Assembly: GCA_027068245.1 (NCBI GenBank)
Contig: JAMOUF010000033.1
Coordinates: forward strand, 1 to 16,214
Direction: 5' to 3'
DNA: 16,214 nt
From: Campylobacterales bacterium
GTDB taxonomy: Bacteria > Campylobacterota > Campylobacteria > Campylobacterales > Nitratiruptoraceae
Shown here: positions 8,017 through 14,666 of the stretch, piece by piece
How positions within the stretch are numbered: position 1 is the stretch's first letter
Layout of the letters: every line of letters starts with the position of its first letter
The notes under the pieces: model-generated
Seen by the model: the letters and a program-made list of their open reading frames with translations, nothing else
The model's database searches: none
What the model was told of the DNA's origin: nothing
Program-made: the position numbers and the translations under genes

Positions 8017-8820
8017 ATGGGAAAAAAGATGGATGAGAACAGAAGGAGATTTATCGTCCAGATGGCTCAAAGCCTGGCTATAGCCGGCGTAGGGGGATTT
8101 TTGTGGAGTGCCTATGTGGATGAGGCCAAGGCCGCTCCACTGACGCTCAGGCCCCCTGGAGCCAGAAAAGAGAGTGAGTTTATCTCTTTGTGTATAAAGT
8201 GCGGGCTTTGTGTGGAGGCGTGTCCTTACGATACGCTGATGCTGGCCAAGCCTGGGGATCACAAGCCTTTGGGAACGCCCTATTTTATCCCAAGAGAGAT
8301 TCCTTGCTATATGTGCGAGGATATACCGTGTGTTCCACCCTGTCCCACCGGTGCGCTGGATATCGACAGCGTCTCGGAGGTGGTGGATGGAAAGAGGGTC
8401 TTTGACATTACGAAAATGCGTATGGGCGTAGCGATCGTGGATATGAAAAGCTGTATCGCCTTTTGGGGCATACAGTGTGATGCATGTTACAGGGCCTGTC
8501 CTTTGCTGGATAAGGCCATATATATGGAGTATCGCAAAAACGAGAGAACTGGTAAGCACGCAAAGCTTTTGCCTGTGGTGGATCCGGATTACTGCACCGG
8601 ATGCGGGCTTTGCGAGCATGCCTGCGTAACGGAGATAGCGGCTATCAAAGTGCTGCCAAGAGATGTGGTGTTGGGTAAAGTGGGAGAGCATTATGTTAAA
8701 GGATGGGATGTGAGTGACGAGAGCCGGCTTGAGGGAAGCAAAGGAATCCAGACTACTAAAACCCCAAGAAGTGGCAAAAGTGCGCTTGAGAGTTTAAATG
8801 AAGGGATCGATTTTGAGTAG
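8017..8820 (+). CDS. napG: NapG, periplasmic ferredoxin-type quinol dehydrogenase component
   Basis: This 267-residue protein starts at ATG 8017 after GGGGAGGGGAG. A twin-arginine motif (NRRRFIVQM at 8-16) and hydrophobic stretch export it folded. Four [4Fe-4S] sites are visible: C59/62/65/69, C97/100/105/109, C146/154/157/161 and C193/196/199/203. The third has the wide C-x7-C spacing typical of NapG. With NapH it passes electrons from menaquinol towards NapB. Since napC is absent from the operon, NapGH should be the main quinol dehydrogenase for NapA here, as known in Wolinella and Campylobacter. Confidence 0.96.
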   Translation: MGKKMDENRRRFIVQMAQSLAIAGVGGFLWSAYVDEAKAAPLTLRPPGARKESEFISLCIKCGLCVEACPYDTLMLAKPGDHKPLGTPYFIPREIPCYMCEDIPCVPPCPTGALDIDSVSEVVDGKRVFDITKMRMGVAIVDMKSCIAFWGIQCDACYRACPLLDKAIYMEYRKNERTGKHAKLLPVVDPDYCTGCGLCEHACVTEIAAIKVLPRDVVLGKVGEHYVKGWDVSDESRLEGSKGIQTTKTPRSGKSALESLNEGIDFE

Positions 8821-9640
8821 GTTGTGGAAAAAATACAGATTTTTGATCTTAAGAAGGCTCTCACAAATCACTATTATGCTCCTTTACATAGGTGGAAACT
8901 ACTTTGGCTGGAAGATTTTACAAGGAAACCTGAGCTCTTCCTTGCTCTTTCAAAAAATTCCGTTATCCGACCCCTATGCGGTGCTGCAGATTTTTGCAAC
9001 CGGCTCCATACTGGCGATGGATGCCATAATAGGCGCGATAATCATAACCCTTTTTTATGGCATTATCGGCGGCAGGGCCTTTTGCAGCTGGGTATGTCCG
9101 GTAAATATGATAACCGACGCCGCCAACTATCTAAGGCGTGCCTGGGGCCTTGACAGGCTTGAGAAGAAGTGGTGGGCCAGCAGAAACATCAGATACTGGG
9201 TTATGGGACTTAGTTTCATTCTGTCCTTTTTGCTGGGGACCGCCGCATTTGAGATGGTAAGCCCCGTATCGATAACCCACAGGGGGCTTATCTTTGGAAT
9301 GGGTTTTGGATGGGCTATGATAGTTACCATCTTTTTGTTCGACCTTTTTATATTGAAAAACGGATGGTGCGGACATATCTGCCCTCTGGGCGGATTTTAC
9401 TCGATTGTTGGAAGATACAACATCTTTAGAGTAGAACACAACGCACCAAACTGCACTTTGTGTATGAAGTGTAAAGAGGTCTGTCCGGAAAAAGAGGTTC
9501 TATATATGATAGGTAAAAGAAGCGAGCAGGTCAAAATGGGAGAGTGCACCCTATGTGGAAGGTGCGTGGAGGTCTGTGATGACGATGCTCTTTACTTCAG
9601 TATAAGAGATTTTATAAAAGGAGAAAAAAATGAAGCTTAA
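8798..9640 (+). CDS. napH: NapH, membrane quinol dehydrogenase component
   Basis: This protein of up to 280 residues has four membrane helices (about 23-43, 66-92, 132-152 and 168-188). Family hallmarks are two CxxxCP motifs, CSWVCP at 96-101 and CGHICP at 191-196, and two C-terminal [4Fe-4S] sites, C219/222/225/229 and C250/253/256/260. It oxidises menaquinol and hands electrons to NapG. ATG at 8798 overlaps napG by 23 bp. A TTG at 8813 has a better-placed AAGGGA (8801-8806) and may be the true start, which would shorten the N-terminus by five residues. The 3' end overlaps napB by 11 bp. Confidence 0.95.
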   Translation: MKGSILSRLWKKYRFLILRRLSQITIMLLYIGGNYFGWKILQGNLSSSLLFQKIPLSDPYAVLQIFATGSILAMDAIIGAIIITLFYGIIGGRAFCSWVCPVNMITDAANYLRRAWGLDRLEKKWWASRNIRYWVMGLSFILSFLLGTAAFEMVSPVSITHRGLIFGMGFGWAMIVTIFLFDLFILKNGWCGHICPLGGFYSIVGRYNIFRVEHNAPNCTLCMKCKEVCPEKEVLYMIGKRSEQVKMGECTLCGRCVEVCDDDALYFSIRDFIKGEKNEA

Positions 9641-10196
9641 AAAGTTGGCTGGATTATCGGTAGTGGTGGCTATGATTTTTGCCGCAGGATGCGGGGCCGC
9701 CACATCCAATGTAAAAGCGAAGAAAGTGGTGGAAGAGGCAAGCCTTGGATACTCTGAAGCCGGCACTCCCCCTCCTGTGGAGTATACAAAAGCGGCTCCG
9801 GGAACTTCAAAGAGACTTCCAAGAAGTTACGAGAACGCGCCGCCACTTATCCCGCACACAATAGAGGGTTTGGTGCCTATAACACTAAAGCACAACGCCT
9901 GTCTTGACTGCCACCTGCCGTCAGTTGCAAAAAGCGTTGGTGCCACACCGATACCGCCCACACACTTTAAAGATTTCTTTAAAGCCAACAAAGAAAAGGT
10001 TAAAAATCTGGGAGATGTTAAGATCCATATGGGTAAAAACGACATAGCCCCTCAACGCTATAACTGCGTTCAGTGCCATGTGCCCCAGGCCAATGCCAAG
10101 CCGCTGGTTAAAAATACATTCCAAGCGGAGTTTAGAAACCCTGAAAGCAAACATAAGTCCACACTGGATAAACAGTTGAACGAGGGGGTTAGATAG
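9630..10196 (+). CDS. napB: NapB, diheme c-type cytochrome subunit of nitrate reductase
   Basis: This 188-residue protein carries two heme c motifs, CLDCH at 91-95 and CVQCH at 146-150. H76 (LIPHTIEG) and H112 (PTHFKDF) are plausible distal ligands, consistent with bis-His NapB. It passes electrons from NapGH to NapA. The N-terminus has a Sec signal whose end, MIFAAGC at 15-21, resembles a lipobox with C21 as the acylated residue; NapB may therefore be membrane-anchored, although A at -3 is not the preferred residue. The start overlaps napH and follows AAAGGAG. The stop overlaps the napF start by one base. Confidence 0.96.
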   Translation: MKLKKLAGLSVVVAMIFAAGCGAATSNVKAKKVVEEASLGYSEAGTPPPVEYTKAAPGTSKRLPRSYENAPPLIPHTIEGLVPITLKHNACLDCHLPSVAKSVGATPIPPTHFKDFFKANKEKVKNLGDVKIHMGKNDIAPQRYNCVQCHVPQANAKPLVKNTFQAEFRNPESKHKSTLDKQLNEGVR

Positions 10197-10669
10197 TGAA
10201 GAGAAGGGAGTTTTTCTCTTCACTTTCCCAAGCCTTTAAAAAAGAGGAAAAAGATATGGAGGTCTATCCTCCATACTTTAAAGATAAGACGGATTTTGAA
10301 AAGTGTAAAAGCTGTGACGATAAAAGGTGTAAAGATATTTGTGAAGAGCGGATTATCTTTATCGTTGATGGCAAACCAGTGTTGGATTTTTCAAAATCCG
10401 GCTGCACCTTTTGTGACGAGTGTGCGCTGGCCTGCGGCGATGTGCTTAAAGTGGAGCATAAAAGAAGACTGCCGGCTTTGGAGATCGATATGATTGAGTG
10501 TCTGGCCTGGCACTCCACCATCTGCAGCAGCTGCAAGGATGTCTGTTTGGATGAGGCCATAGAGTTTTTGGGGCTTTTTAAACCCCAGATTAATGATAGA
10601 TGCACCGGATGCGGTTTTTGTGTGGGCGTCTGTCCCACGAACGCTTTAAAATATAAGGAGATTGGTTGA
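10196..10669 (+). CDS. napF: NapF, cytoplasmic iron-sulfur protein assisting NapA
   Basis: The 157-residue protein starts at GTG 10196, sharing one base with the napB stop and preceded by GAGGGGG. It begins KRREFFSSL, like the basic N-terminus of other NapF proteins. Four cysteine groups can be read: C37/40/45/49, C70/73/76/80, C102/110/113/117 and C136/139/142/146. The first has the unusual spacing C-x2-C-x4-C-x3-C, and in the second the usual proline after the last cysteine is glycine (CALACGD). NapF interacts with NapA in the cytoplasm before export and is proposed to help load its Fe-S cluster. Confidence 0.93.
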   Translation: MKRREFFSSLSQAFKKEEKDMEVYPPYFKDKTDFEKCKSCDDKRCKDICEERIIFIVDGKPVLDFSKSGCTFCDECALACGDVLKVEHKRRLPALEIDMIECLAWHSTICSSCKDVCLDEAIEFLGLFKPQINDRCTGCGFCVGVCPTNALKYKEIG

Positions 10670-11619
10670 AAAAAATAGTTTTTATCATATTGCTGGCTTT
10701 GATGGTTTTTGCCAAAGAGATCACCCCCTGTAAAACGGGCAAGATTGGCGGAGCGGTTTTGGATATGGTGATGGAAGATGGCAAGATATATATCGCTACA
10801 GATGCCGGTAAAGTCGTGATAGCGGATGAAAAGAACCTCTCTGTGGTAAAGGAGATAGGCGTTAGAAAGATAAAAGACTTTATGGGAGAGTTAAACGACG
10901 CCGATATCTACTCGGTAGATGTGATTGATGGCAAGATCCTCTATCTGGTCCAGGCTGAGGGAGGGTATGCGGAACTGTTTGTCTATAAGGATGGAAATGC
11001 CACGAAGGTGCTTGACAAATCCCAGATGCTTTATGCGAAAGCTGCCAAATATGCGGACAAAGATATGGCCGTTATAGCACTTATGAGCGATGAGGTGGTG
11101 TTATATGATCTAAATGGAAAAAAGGTTGTAAAGAAGGTAAAAGCGGGAGAGTATTTCTACTCGGTTATGGCGATAGACAAAGACAGAAGCAAAGTTGCCA
11201 TAGGTGATGAGGGTGGAGAGGTGGCGATAATCGCTACTAAAGATTTAAAGAAGATCAAACTGTTTAAAGATGTCAACAAGGATAAAATCCTATCCATTGA
11301 TGTAAACAAAGAGTATGCGGTTGCAGGCAGCAGAGCAGATAAAACTCTCGCTCTTTACAATATAAAAACATCACAGACAAAGAGATTGAGAAACCCGGAT
11401 TTTTTTATATATGTGGTGGCGCTGGGCCCGGAAAACAGACAGGTGGCCTTTGGTGACAACGACAAATATATCCTGAAAATCGCCGATACAAACTCTTTGG
11501 AAGTTAAATACAGGTTACTTGGACATAAAAACATCGTAAACGTAATAAGGTTTATCGATCCAACCACGCTGATATCCGGCAGTGAGACCGGAGAACTTAT
11601 AAAATGGAGGTTAAAATGA
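10666..11619 (+). CDS. napL: NapL, periplasmic beta-propeller-like protein of the nap operon
   Basis: This encodes 317 residues from a TTG start at 10666, overlapping the napF stop, with AAGGAG five bases upstream. Residues 1-16 form a Sec signal (KKIVFIILLALMVFAK). The rest is a series of WD40-like beta-propeller repeats, clearest at the C-terminus: VNVIRFIDPTTLISGSETG, then ELIKWRLK. NapL is confined to epsilonproteobacterial nap operons and its function is still poorly defined; reports in Wolinella and Campylobacter give only modest effects on nitrate reductase. The position between napF and napD is the usual one. Confidence 0.9.
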   Translation: MKKIVFIILLALMVFAKEITPCKTGKIGGAVLDMVMEDGKIYIATDAGKVVIADEKNLSVVKEIGVRKIKDFMGELNDADIYSVDVIDGKILYLVQAEGGYAELFVYKDGNATKVLDKSQMLYAKAAKYADKDMAVIALMSDEVVLYDLNGKKVVKKVKAGEYFYSVMAIDKDRSKVAIGDEGGEVAIIATKDLKKIKLFKDVNKDKILSIDVNKEYAVAGSRADKTLALYNIKTSQTKRLRNPDFFIYVVALGPENRQVAFGDNDKYILKIADTNSLEVKYRLLGHKNIVNVIRFIDPTTLISGSETGELIKWRLK

Positions 11620-11960
11620 CGCTTAGCAGCTGTGTGATTAGATGCAATCCAAAAGAGTTGAAAGAGGTAAAAAAAAGAGTGGAAGAATCTGGTGTATGTG
11701 ATATACATATAGTGGATGAAAAGGGTTATATCGTAGTTACGATAGAGGGAGAGGGCGTTGAGGAGGAGATGGAGAAACTTACGAAACTCCAATTCCTTGA
11801 AGGTGTGCTGGGAGCGGATATGATCTACTCCTACTCCGAAGAGGAGCTGGACGCTTTAAGGGAGGATCTGGAGGTGCAAGAGCCTGTTCCCGAGATTTTG
11901 GAAAAGGATGTAAGAGCGGAAGAGATCGTCTATCACGGAGATTTAAAGAAAAAATTATAG
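11616..11960 (+). CDS. napD: NapD, cytoplasmic chaperone for the NapA signal peptide
   Basis: This encodes 114 residues from ATG 11616, in an ATGA overlap with the napL stop and with GGAGG at 11606-11610. An in-frame ATG at 11604 is less likely. The N-terminal MTLSSCVIRCNPKEL and the ferredoxin-like beta-alpha-beta pattern (VCDIHIVDEKGYIVVTIEG) fit NapD, which binds the twin-arginine signal of NapA and holds back export until the cofactor is inserted. The acidic C-terminal extension (about residues 75-114) is longer than in enteric NapD and resembles the extended epsilonproteobacterial form. Confidence 0.92.
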   Translation: MTLSSCVIRCNPKELKEVKKRVEESGVCDIHIVDEKGYIVVTIEGEGVEEEMEKLTKLQFLEGVLGADMIYSYSEEELDALREDLEVQEPVPEILEKDVRAEEIVYHGDLKKKL

Positions 11961-11968
11961 GGGTTTTT

Positions 11969-12490
11969 ATGGATATTAGATGGGATATGTTTATCGAAAC
12001 AGAGGTTCCAAAGGATGAGCTTATAATCTCCAGGACGGATCTAAACGGGATCATCACCTACGCAAATGAAACTTTTGCAAGGATTAGCGGATATGAGGTG
12101 GAGGAGCTTATAGGAAAACCCCACAATATTTTGCGCCATCCGGATATGCCAAAGCGGGTTTTCAAGGAGCTTTGGGATACGATAAAAAGCGGCAAAAGCT
12201 GGAGCGGGTATGTGAAGAATCTAAGAAAAGACAGAGGGTATTACTGGGTTTTTGCCGAGGTTAGCGGAGTATATAAAGATGGCAAACTGGTTGAGTACAA
12301 ATCGATGAGAAGCTGGGTTCCCAAAGAGAAAAGAATTGAAATGCAGTATAAATACGACGATATCAGATACCAAGACAGGGAAAATGTACGAGGAGTCAGC
12401 TACATAGAGGCCGATATTTATGACAAGTTGATTCAAAAAGCCCGGGATGAAGGGATAAGTGTGGAGGAGCTTATTAAAAAATTGATTTAA
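11969..12490 (+). CDS. Aer/CetB-like PAS sensor protein
   Basis: This 173-residue protein starts 8 bp after napD behind a weak site (TAGGGG) and is presumably cotranscribed with nap. Residues 15-115 are a PAS domain very close to the FAD-binding PAS of the aerotaxis receptor Aer: RTDLNGIITYANETFARISGY (22-42), then PHNILRHPDMPKRVF (51-65), then WSGYVKN (78-84). The R56-H57-P58-D59 run and N84 correspond to FAD-contacting residues of Aer. There is no membrane segment or methyl-accepting domain. It resembles Campylobacter CetB, which signals redox state through the separate receptor CetA. No CetA is present here. A link between nitrate respiration and energy taxis is a reasonable inference. Confidence 0.85.
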   Translation: MDIRWDMFIETEVPKDELIISRTDLNGIITYANETFARISGYEVEELIGKPHNILRHPDMPKRVFKELWDTIKSGKSWSGYVKNLRKDRGYYWVFAEVSGVYKDGKLVEYKSMRSWVPKEKRIEMQYKYDDIRYQDRENVRGVSYIEADIYDKLIQKARDEGISVEELIKKLI

Positions 12491-12523
12491 ATCAATTTTT
12501 AAGGTATTAAATTGTAATATTAT
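12477..12523 (+). promoter_or_regulatory. FNR-type box in a 24-bp palindrome, and class II promoter of the porin gene
   Basis: TTGAT-TTAA-ATCAA at 12482-12495 is the core of a perfect 24-bp palindrome spanning 12477-12500 that also covers the end of the PAS gene. The -10 TATTAT at 12518-12523 (five of six) is centred 32 bp downstream of the box centre. The predicted start is near 12530. The palindrome ends in TTTTT, so its transcript could also act as a weak hairpin at the end of the nap transcript. Confidence 0.75.
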
Positions 12524-12555
12524 TATCATAAGACAAACTTAACAAAGGAGTAAGA

Positions 12556-13821
12556 ATGAGAAAAGTAAGCTTAAGTTTAGTTTCAGCGATGGTTTTGGCC
12601 GCTGGAATGAGTTCTGTAGCCAGTGCTGCAAGCCTGGAAAACATCATCTCAAATCCAAAGGTAAATCTTGAGATCAGACCAAGATATGAGTATGCGGATG
12701 TAAAGGATAATGGAAAAGACGCTGCAAAAGCTTTTACGGTAAGAACGGCTTTGGAGTTGGATGCCAATCTATTCGAGGTAGAGGGACTAAATACACAGTT
12801 ACAGATGATAAATGTGGCGCATTTTGGATTGATTGATAAATACGCTCCTGTTGATCCAAAATATGATGTTGTAATGGATCCTCCGCAAACCAGGGTTACA
12901 CAGGCAAACATCAGCTACAGTGCCAACGGACTTACCGGAATTGTTGGTAGAAAGATGGTTGTATTGGATAACGCAAGGTTCATCGGTAACGTAGGCTGGA
13001 GACAGATGCCACAGACTTATGATCTGGCCGCTGTTATCTACAACGGTGTTGAGAACCTAAGCCTTTTGGGAGCTTATGTAAACAGGGTTCATACTGTTAA
13101 AAAAGATTATTCTATCGACACCGGTAGTGTTTTGCTTCACGGAGCGTATAAAGTAGGGCCTGAGCTGACAATTACACTATATGACTATATGATTCAAAAC
13201 TTTGCCGATCATATCGGTATAAGACTTACAGGTAAGATAGACCTTGGAGAGGCCAAAGTCAGTTACGCCGCAGAGTATGCCAAACAGAAAGATCCTACTA
13301 TGACGGAGGATGATGAGCCAAATCTTGCGGATGCTTTTGGAGGAACTCATGCAAATCCGGATGACATAGAGCAAGATACAGACTACTACAATCTAAACCT
13401 TGGAACAAGTTATGCCGGATTTTTCGGTAATATCGGATATGAGGTATTGGGAGACAAAGATGATGGCGATAATCCGTTTATGACCCCTCTTGCTACACTT
13501 CACGCACATAACGGGTGGGCCGATGTGTTTTTGAAAACTCCAGCCCAGGGTTTGGAAGATCTTAGTGTTAAACTTGGATATAACTTTGGAGAGTATGGAA
13601 AACTTTTTGGAATCTATCATAAATTCAGCGCAAAAGAGGATCTTGCAGGACAGGATGATCTTGGAAACGAGATCGATATAGCATACGCATACAAGATCTA
13701 CAAAAACCTGGGTCTGCTTTTGAAATATGCAGACTATAACGCAGGTGACGACGTATTTAATAAAAAAGATGTTACAAAATACTGGATACAGTTAGACTAC
13801 AAGTTCTCTGCAAGTATGTAA
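12556..13821 (+). CDS. Outer-membrane beta-barrel porin
   Basis: This encodes 421 residues with a clear Sec signal, cleaved after about residue 25 (SSVASA|ASLEN). AAAGGAG lies at 12544-12550. The mature part is made of alternating amphipathic strands (for example VNLEIRPRYEYADV, LSLLGAYVNRVHTV, LGLLLKYADYN) and has almost no cysteine, as expected for a beta-barrel. The last strand, KYWIQLDYKF, is followed by SASM, so the usual terminal aromatic residue is displaced by four positions. The general pattern resembles alginate-export/OprD-like porins of Campylobacterota; the substrate is not evident. A separate FNR-type promoter next to nap suggests a role in nitrate or nitrite passage during anaerobic respiration (inference). 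A strong terminator follows directly. Confidence 0.85.
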   Translation: MRKVSLSLVSAMVLAAGMSSVASAASLENIISNPKVNLEIRPRYEYADVKDNGKDAAKAFTVRTALELDANLFEVEGLNTQLQMINVAHFGLIDKYAPVDPKYDVVMDPPQTRVTQANISYSANGLTGIVGRKMVVLDNARFIGNVGWRQMPQTYDLAAVIYNGVENLSLLGAYVNRVHTVKKDYSIDTGSVLLHGAYKVGPELTITLYDYMIQNFADHIGIRLTGKIDLGEAKVSYAAEYAKQKDPTMTEDDEPNLADAFGGTHANPDDIEQDTDYYNLNLGTSYAGFFGNIGYEVLGDKDDGDNPFMTPLATLHAHNGWADVFLKTPAQGLEDLSVKLGYNFGEYGKLFGIYHKFSAKEDLAGQDDLGNEIDIAYAYKIYKNLGLLLKYADYNAGDDVFNKKDVTKYWIQLDYKFSASM

Positions 13822-13847
13822 AAACTCCCCCTCTTTGGGGGATTTTT
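13821..13847. terminator. Bidirectional intrinsic terminator between porin and regulator genes
   Basis: CCCCC at 13827-13831 pairs with GGGGG at 13837-13841 around a TCTTT loop; flanking A and T runs (13821-13824 and 13843-13847) extend the stem and supply a T-tract on both strands. It would end the porin transcript rightwards and the regulator transcript leftwards. Confidence 0.9.
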
Positions 13848-13849
13848 GT

Positions 13850-13895
13850 ATAGCAGCGTAACTCATTTTTGCCAGTTTCATTCTTACGCTGCTAT
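13850..13895. repeat. 12-bp perfect inverted repeat with 22-base loop at the 3' end of the regulator gene
   Basis: The arm at 13850-13861 (ATAGCAGCGTAA) is the exact reverse complement of 13884-13895. The right arm contains the regulator stop codon (13892-13894, minus strand). No T-tract follows either arm directly, so it is not a simple terminator itself; in the regulator mRNA it would form a stem just before the terminator at 13821-13847. It may protect the 3' end. Confidence 0.75.
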
Positions 13896-14530
13896 TCAAA
13901 AAAAGTTTTTAAAGCCTCTTTGTTTACCACCTCGTAACCGCTTTGATCTTTTCTTAAAATCCCAAGCTTTTTGAATTTGGATATTATTCTTGAAAGAGTT
14001 TCGGGAGTTATATTCATTATAGATGCGATTTCACTCTTTTTAAGAGTTAAAAACTCCATCTCATGCTCATATATAAATTTGGCAACCCTGGCCGTGGAAG
14101 AGAGAACGATATCGTAGGTGATGACGTTTTCCAAAAGTCTTACTTTGTCGGAGAGAGATTTTATGATGGTAAAGGCGATCTCCGGATTTTTCAAAAACTC
14201 CTTTTCAAAAATCTCATAATCTACAAGCACCACTTTACCGTCTGTCAAAAACTCCGCCGTAGCCGGATATCTCATATTCTCGAAATTTGCGATCTCGGCT
14301 ATGAGGCTTGGCTGGAAAAATGAGTGGAGTATGATTTTGTTTCCTTTGGGGTCACTTTTGTATATCTGCAAGATCCCTTCTGTCAAAACCACCAGGTGCG
14401 AGGGTTTGTCACCCTCATAAAAGAGAATGTTGCCCTTTTTATACTCTTTTATCGTCGATATCTCTTTTAATCTCTCAAATTGAGATTCGGTTAAGTTTTT
14501 GAACATGTAAAAGGATTTGAGTTTTTCCAT
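13892..14530 (-). CDS. Crp/Fnr-family transcription regulator, cysteine-free
   Basis: This encodes 212 residues on the minus strand. Residues about 10-125 form a cyclic-nucleotide-binding-type beta-roll (GNILFYEGDKPSHLVVLTEG and LIAEIANFENMRYPATAEF), followed by a dimer helix and a winged helix at about 160-210. The recognition helix contains TPETLSRIISKFKKLG; its E-x-x-S-R signature is the one FNR-type proteins use to read TTGA half-sites, and such sites occur upstream of five transcription units in this window. The protein has no cysteine, so it cannot bind an FNR [4Fe-4S] cluster. A heme-based NO sensor such as DNR, or NssR of Campylobacter, is the closer functional analogy. Its position between the porin and the nor genes supports control of denitrification. 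Both points are inference. Confidence 0.9.
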   Translation of the reverse strand: MEKLKSFYMFKNLTESQFERLKEISTIKEYKKGNILFYEGDKPSHLVVLTEGILQIYKSDPKGNKIILHSFFQPSLIAEIANFENMRYPATAEFLTDGKVVLVDYEIFEKEFLKNPEIAFTIIKSLSDKVRLLENVITYDIVLSSTARVAKFIYEHEMEFLTLKKSEIASIMNITPETLSRIISKFKKLGILRKDQSGYEVVNKEALKTFFE

Positions 14531-14557
14531 AGATTCCCTTGGTTATGGGTTTTTGAG

Positions 14558-14563
14558 ATTATA
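14558..14563 (-). promoter_or_regulatory. Consensus -10 element of the regulator gene
   Basis: Read on the minus strand this is TATAAT, a perfect -10, located 27 bases upstream of the regulator ATG. The upstream region is AT-rich with a phased T/A pattern and no -35. The FNR-type box at 14597-14610 is centred 43 bp from this hexamer, not the 32 bp of the activated promoters, so expression is probably constitutive or differently autoregulated. Confidence 0.55.
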
Positions 14564-14596
14564 CAGATAAAGGTATTAAATATATATAAAATTTTT

Positions 14597-14638
14597 TTGA
14601 TATATGTCAAAGCTTTTTTTATCGATTATCTATAGAAT
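14597..14638 (+). promoter_or_regulatory. FNR-type box and class II promoter of the nor cluster
   Basis: TTGAT-ATAT-GTCAA at 14597-14610 is centred 32 bp before TAGAAT at 14633-14638, the same -10 hexamer as the nap promoter. The predicted start is near 14645, and AAGGAGG at 14656-14662 precedes the first ATG. Confidence 0.8.
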
Positions 14639-14666
14639 TTAAAAAAATATTTAATAAGGAGGTGCA

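Noticed and set aside
7945..8691. 248-codon open frame on the minus strand over napA/napG
   Set aside because: It is antisense to the cysteine motifs of NapG, with no family resemblance and no ribosome site of note.
14571..14600. TA-repeat-rich stretch considered as a replication or curved-DNA origin element
   Set aside because: There are no DnaA-box clusters or dnaA/dnaN neighbours; it fits an AT-rich divergent promoter.
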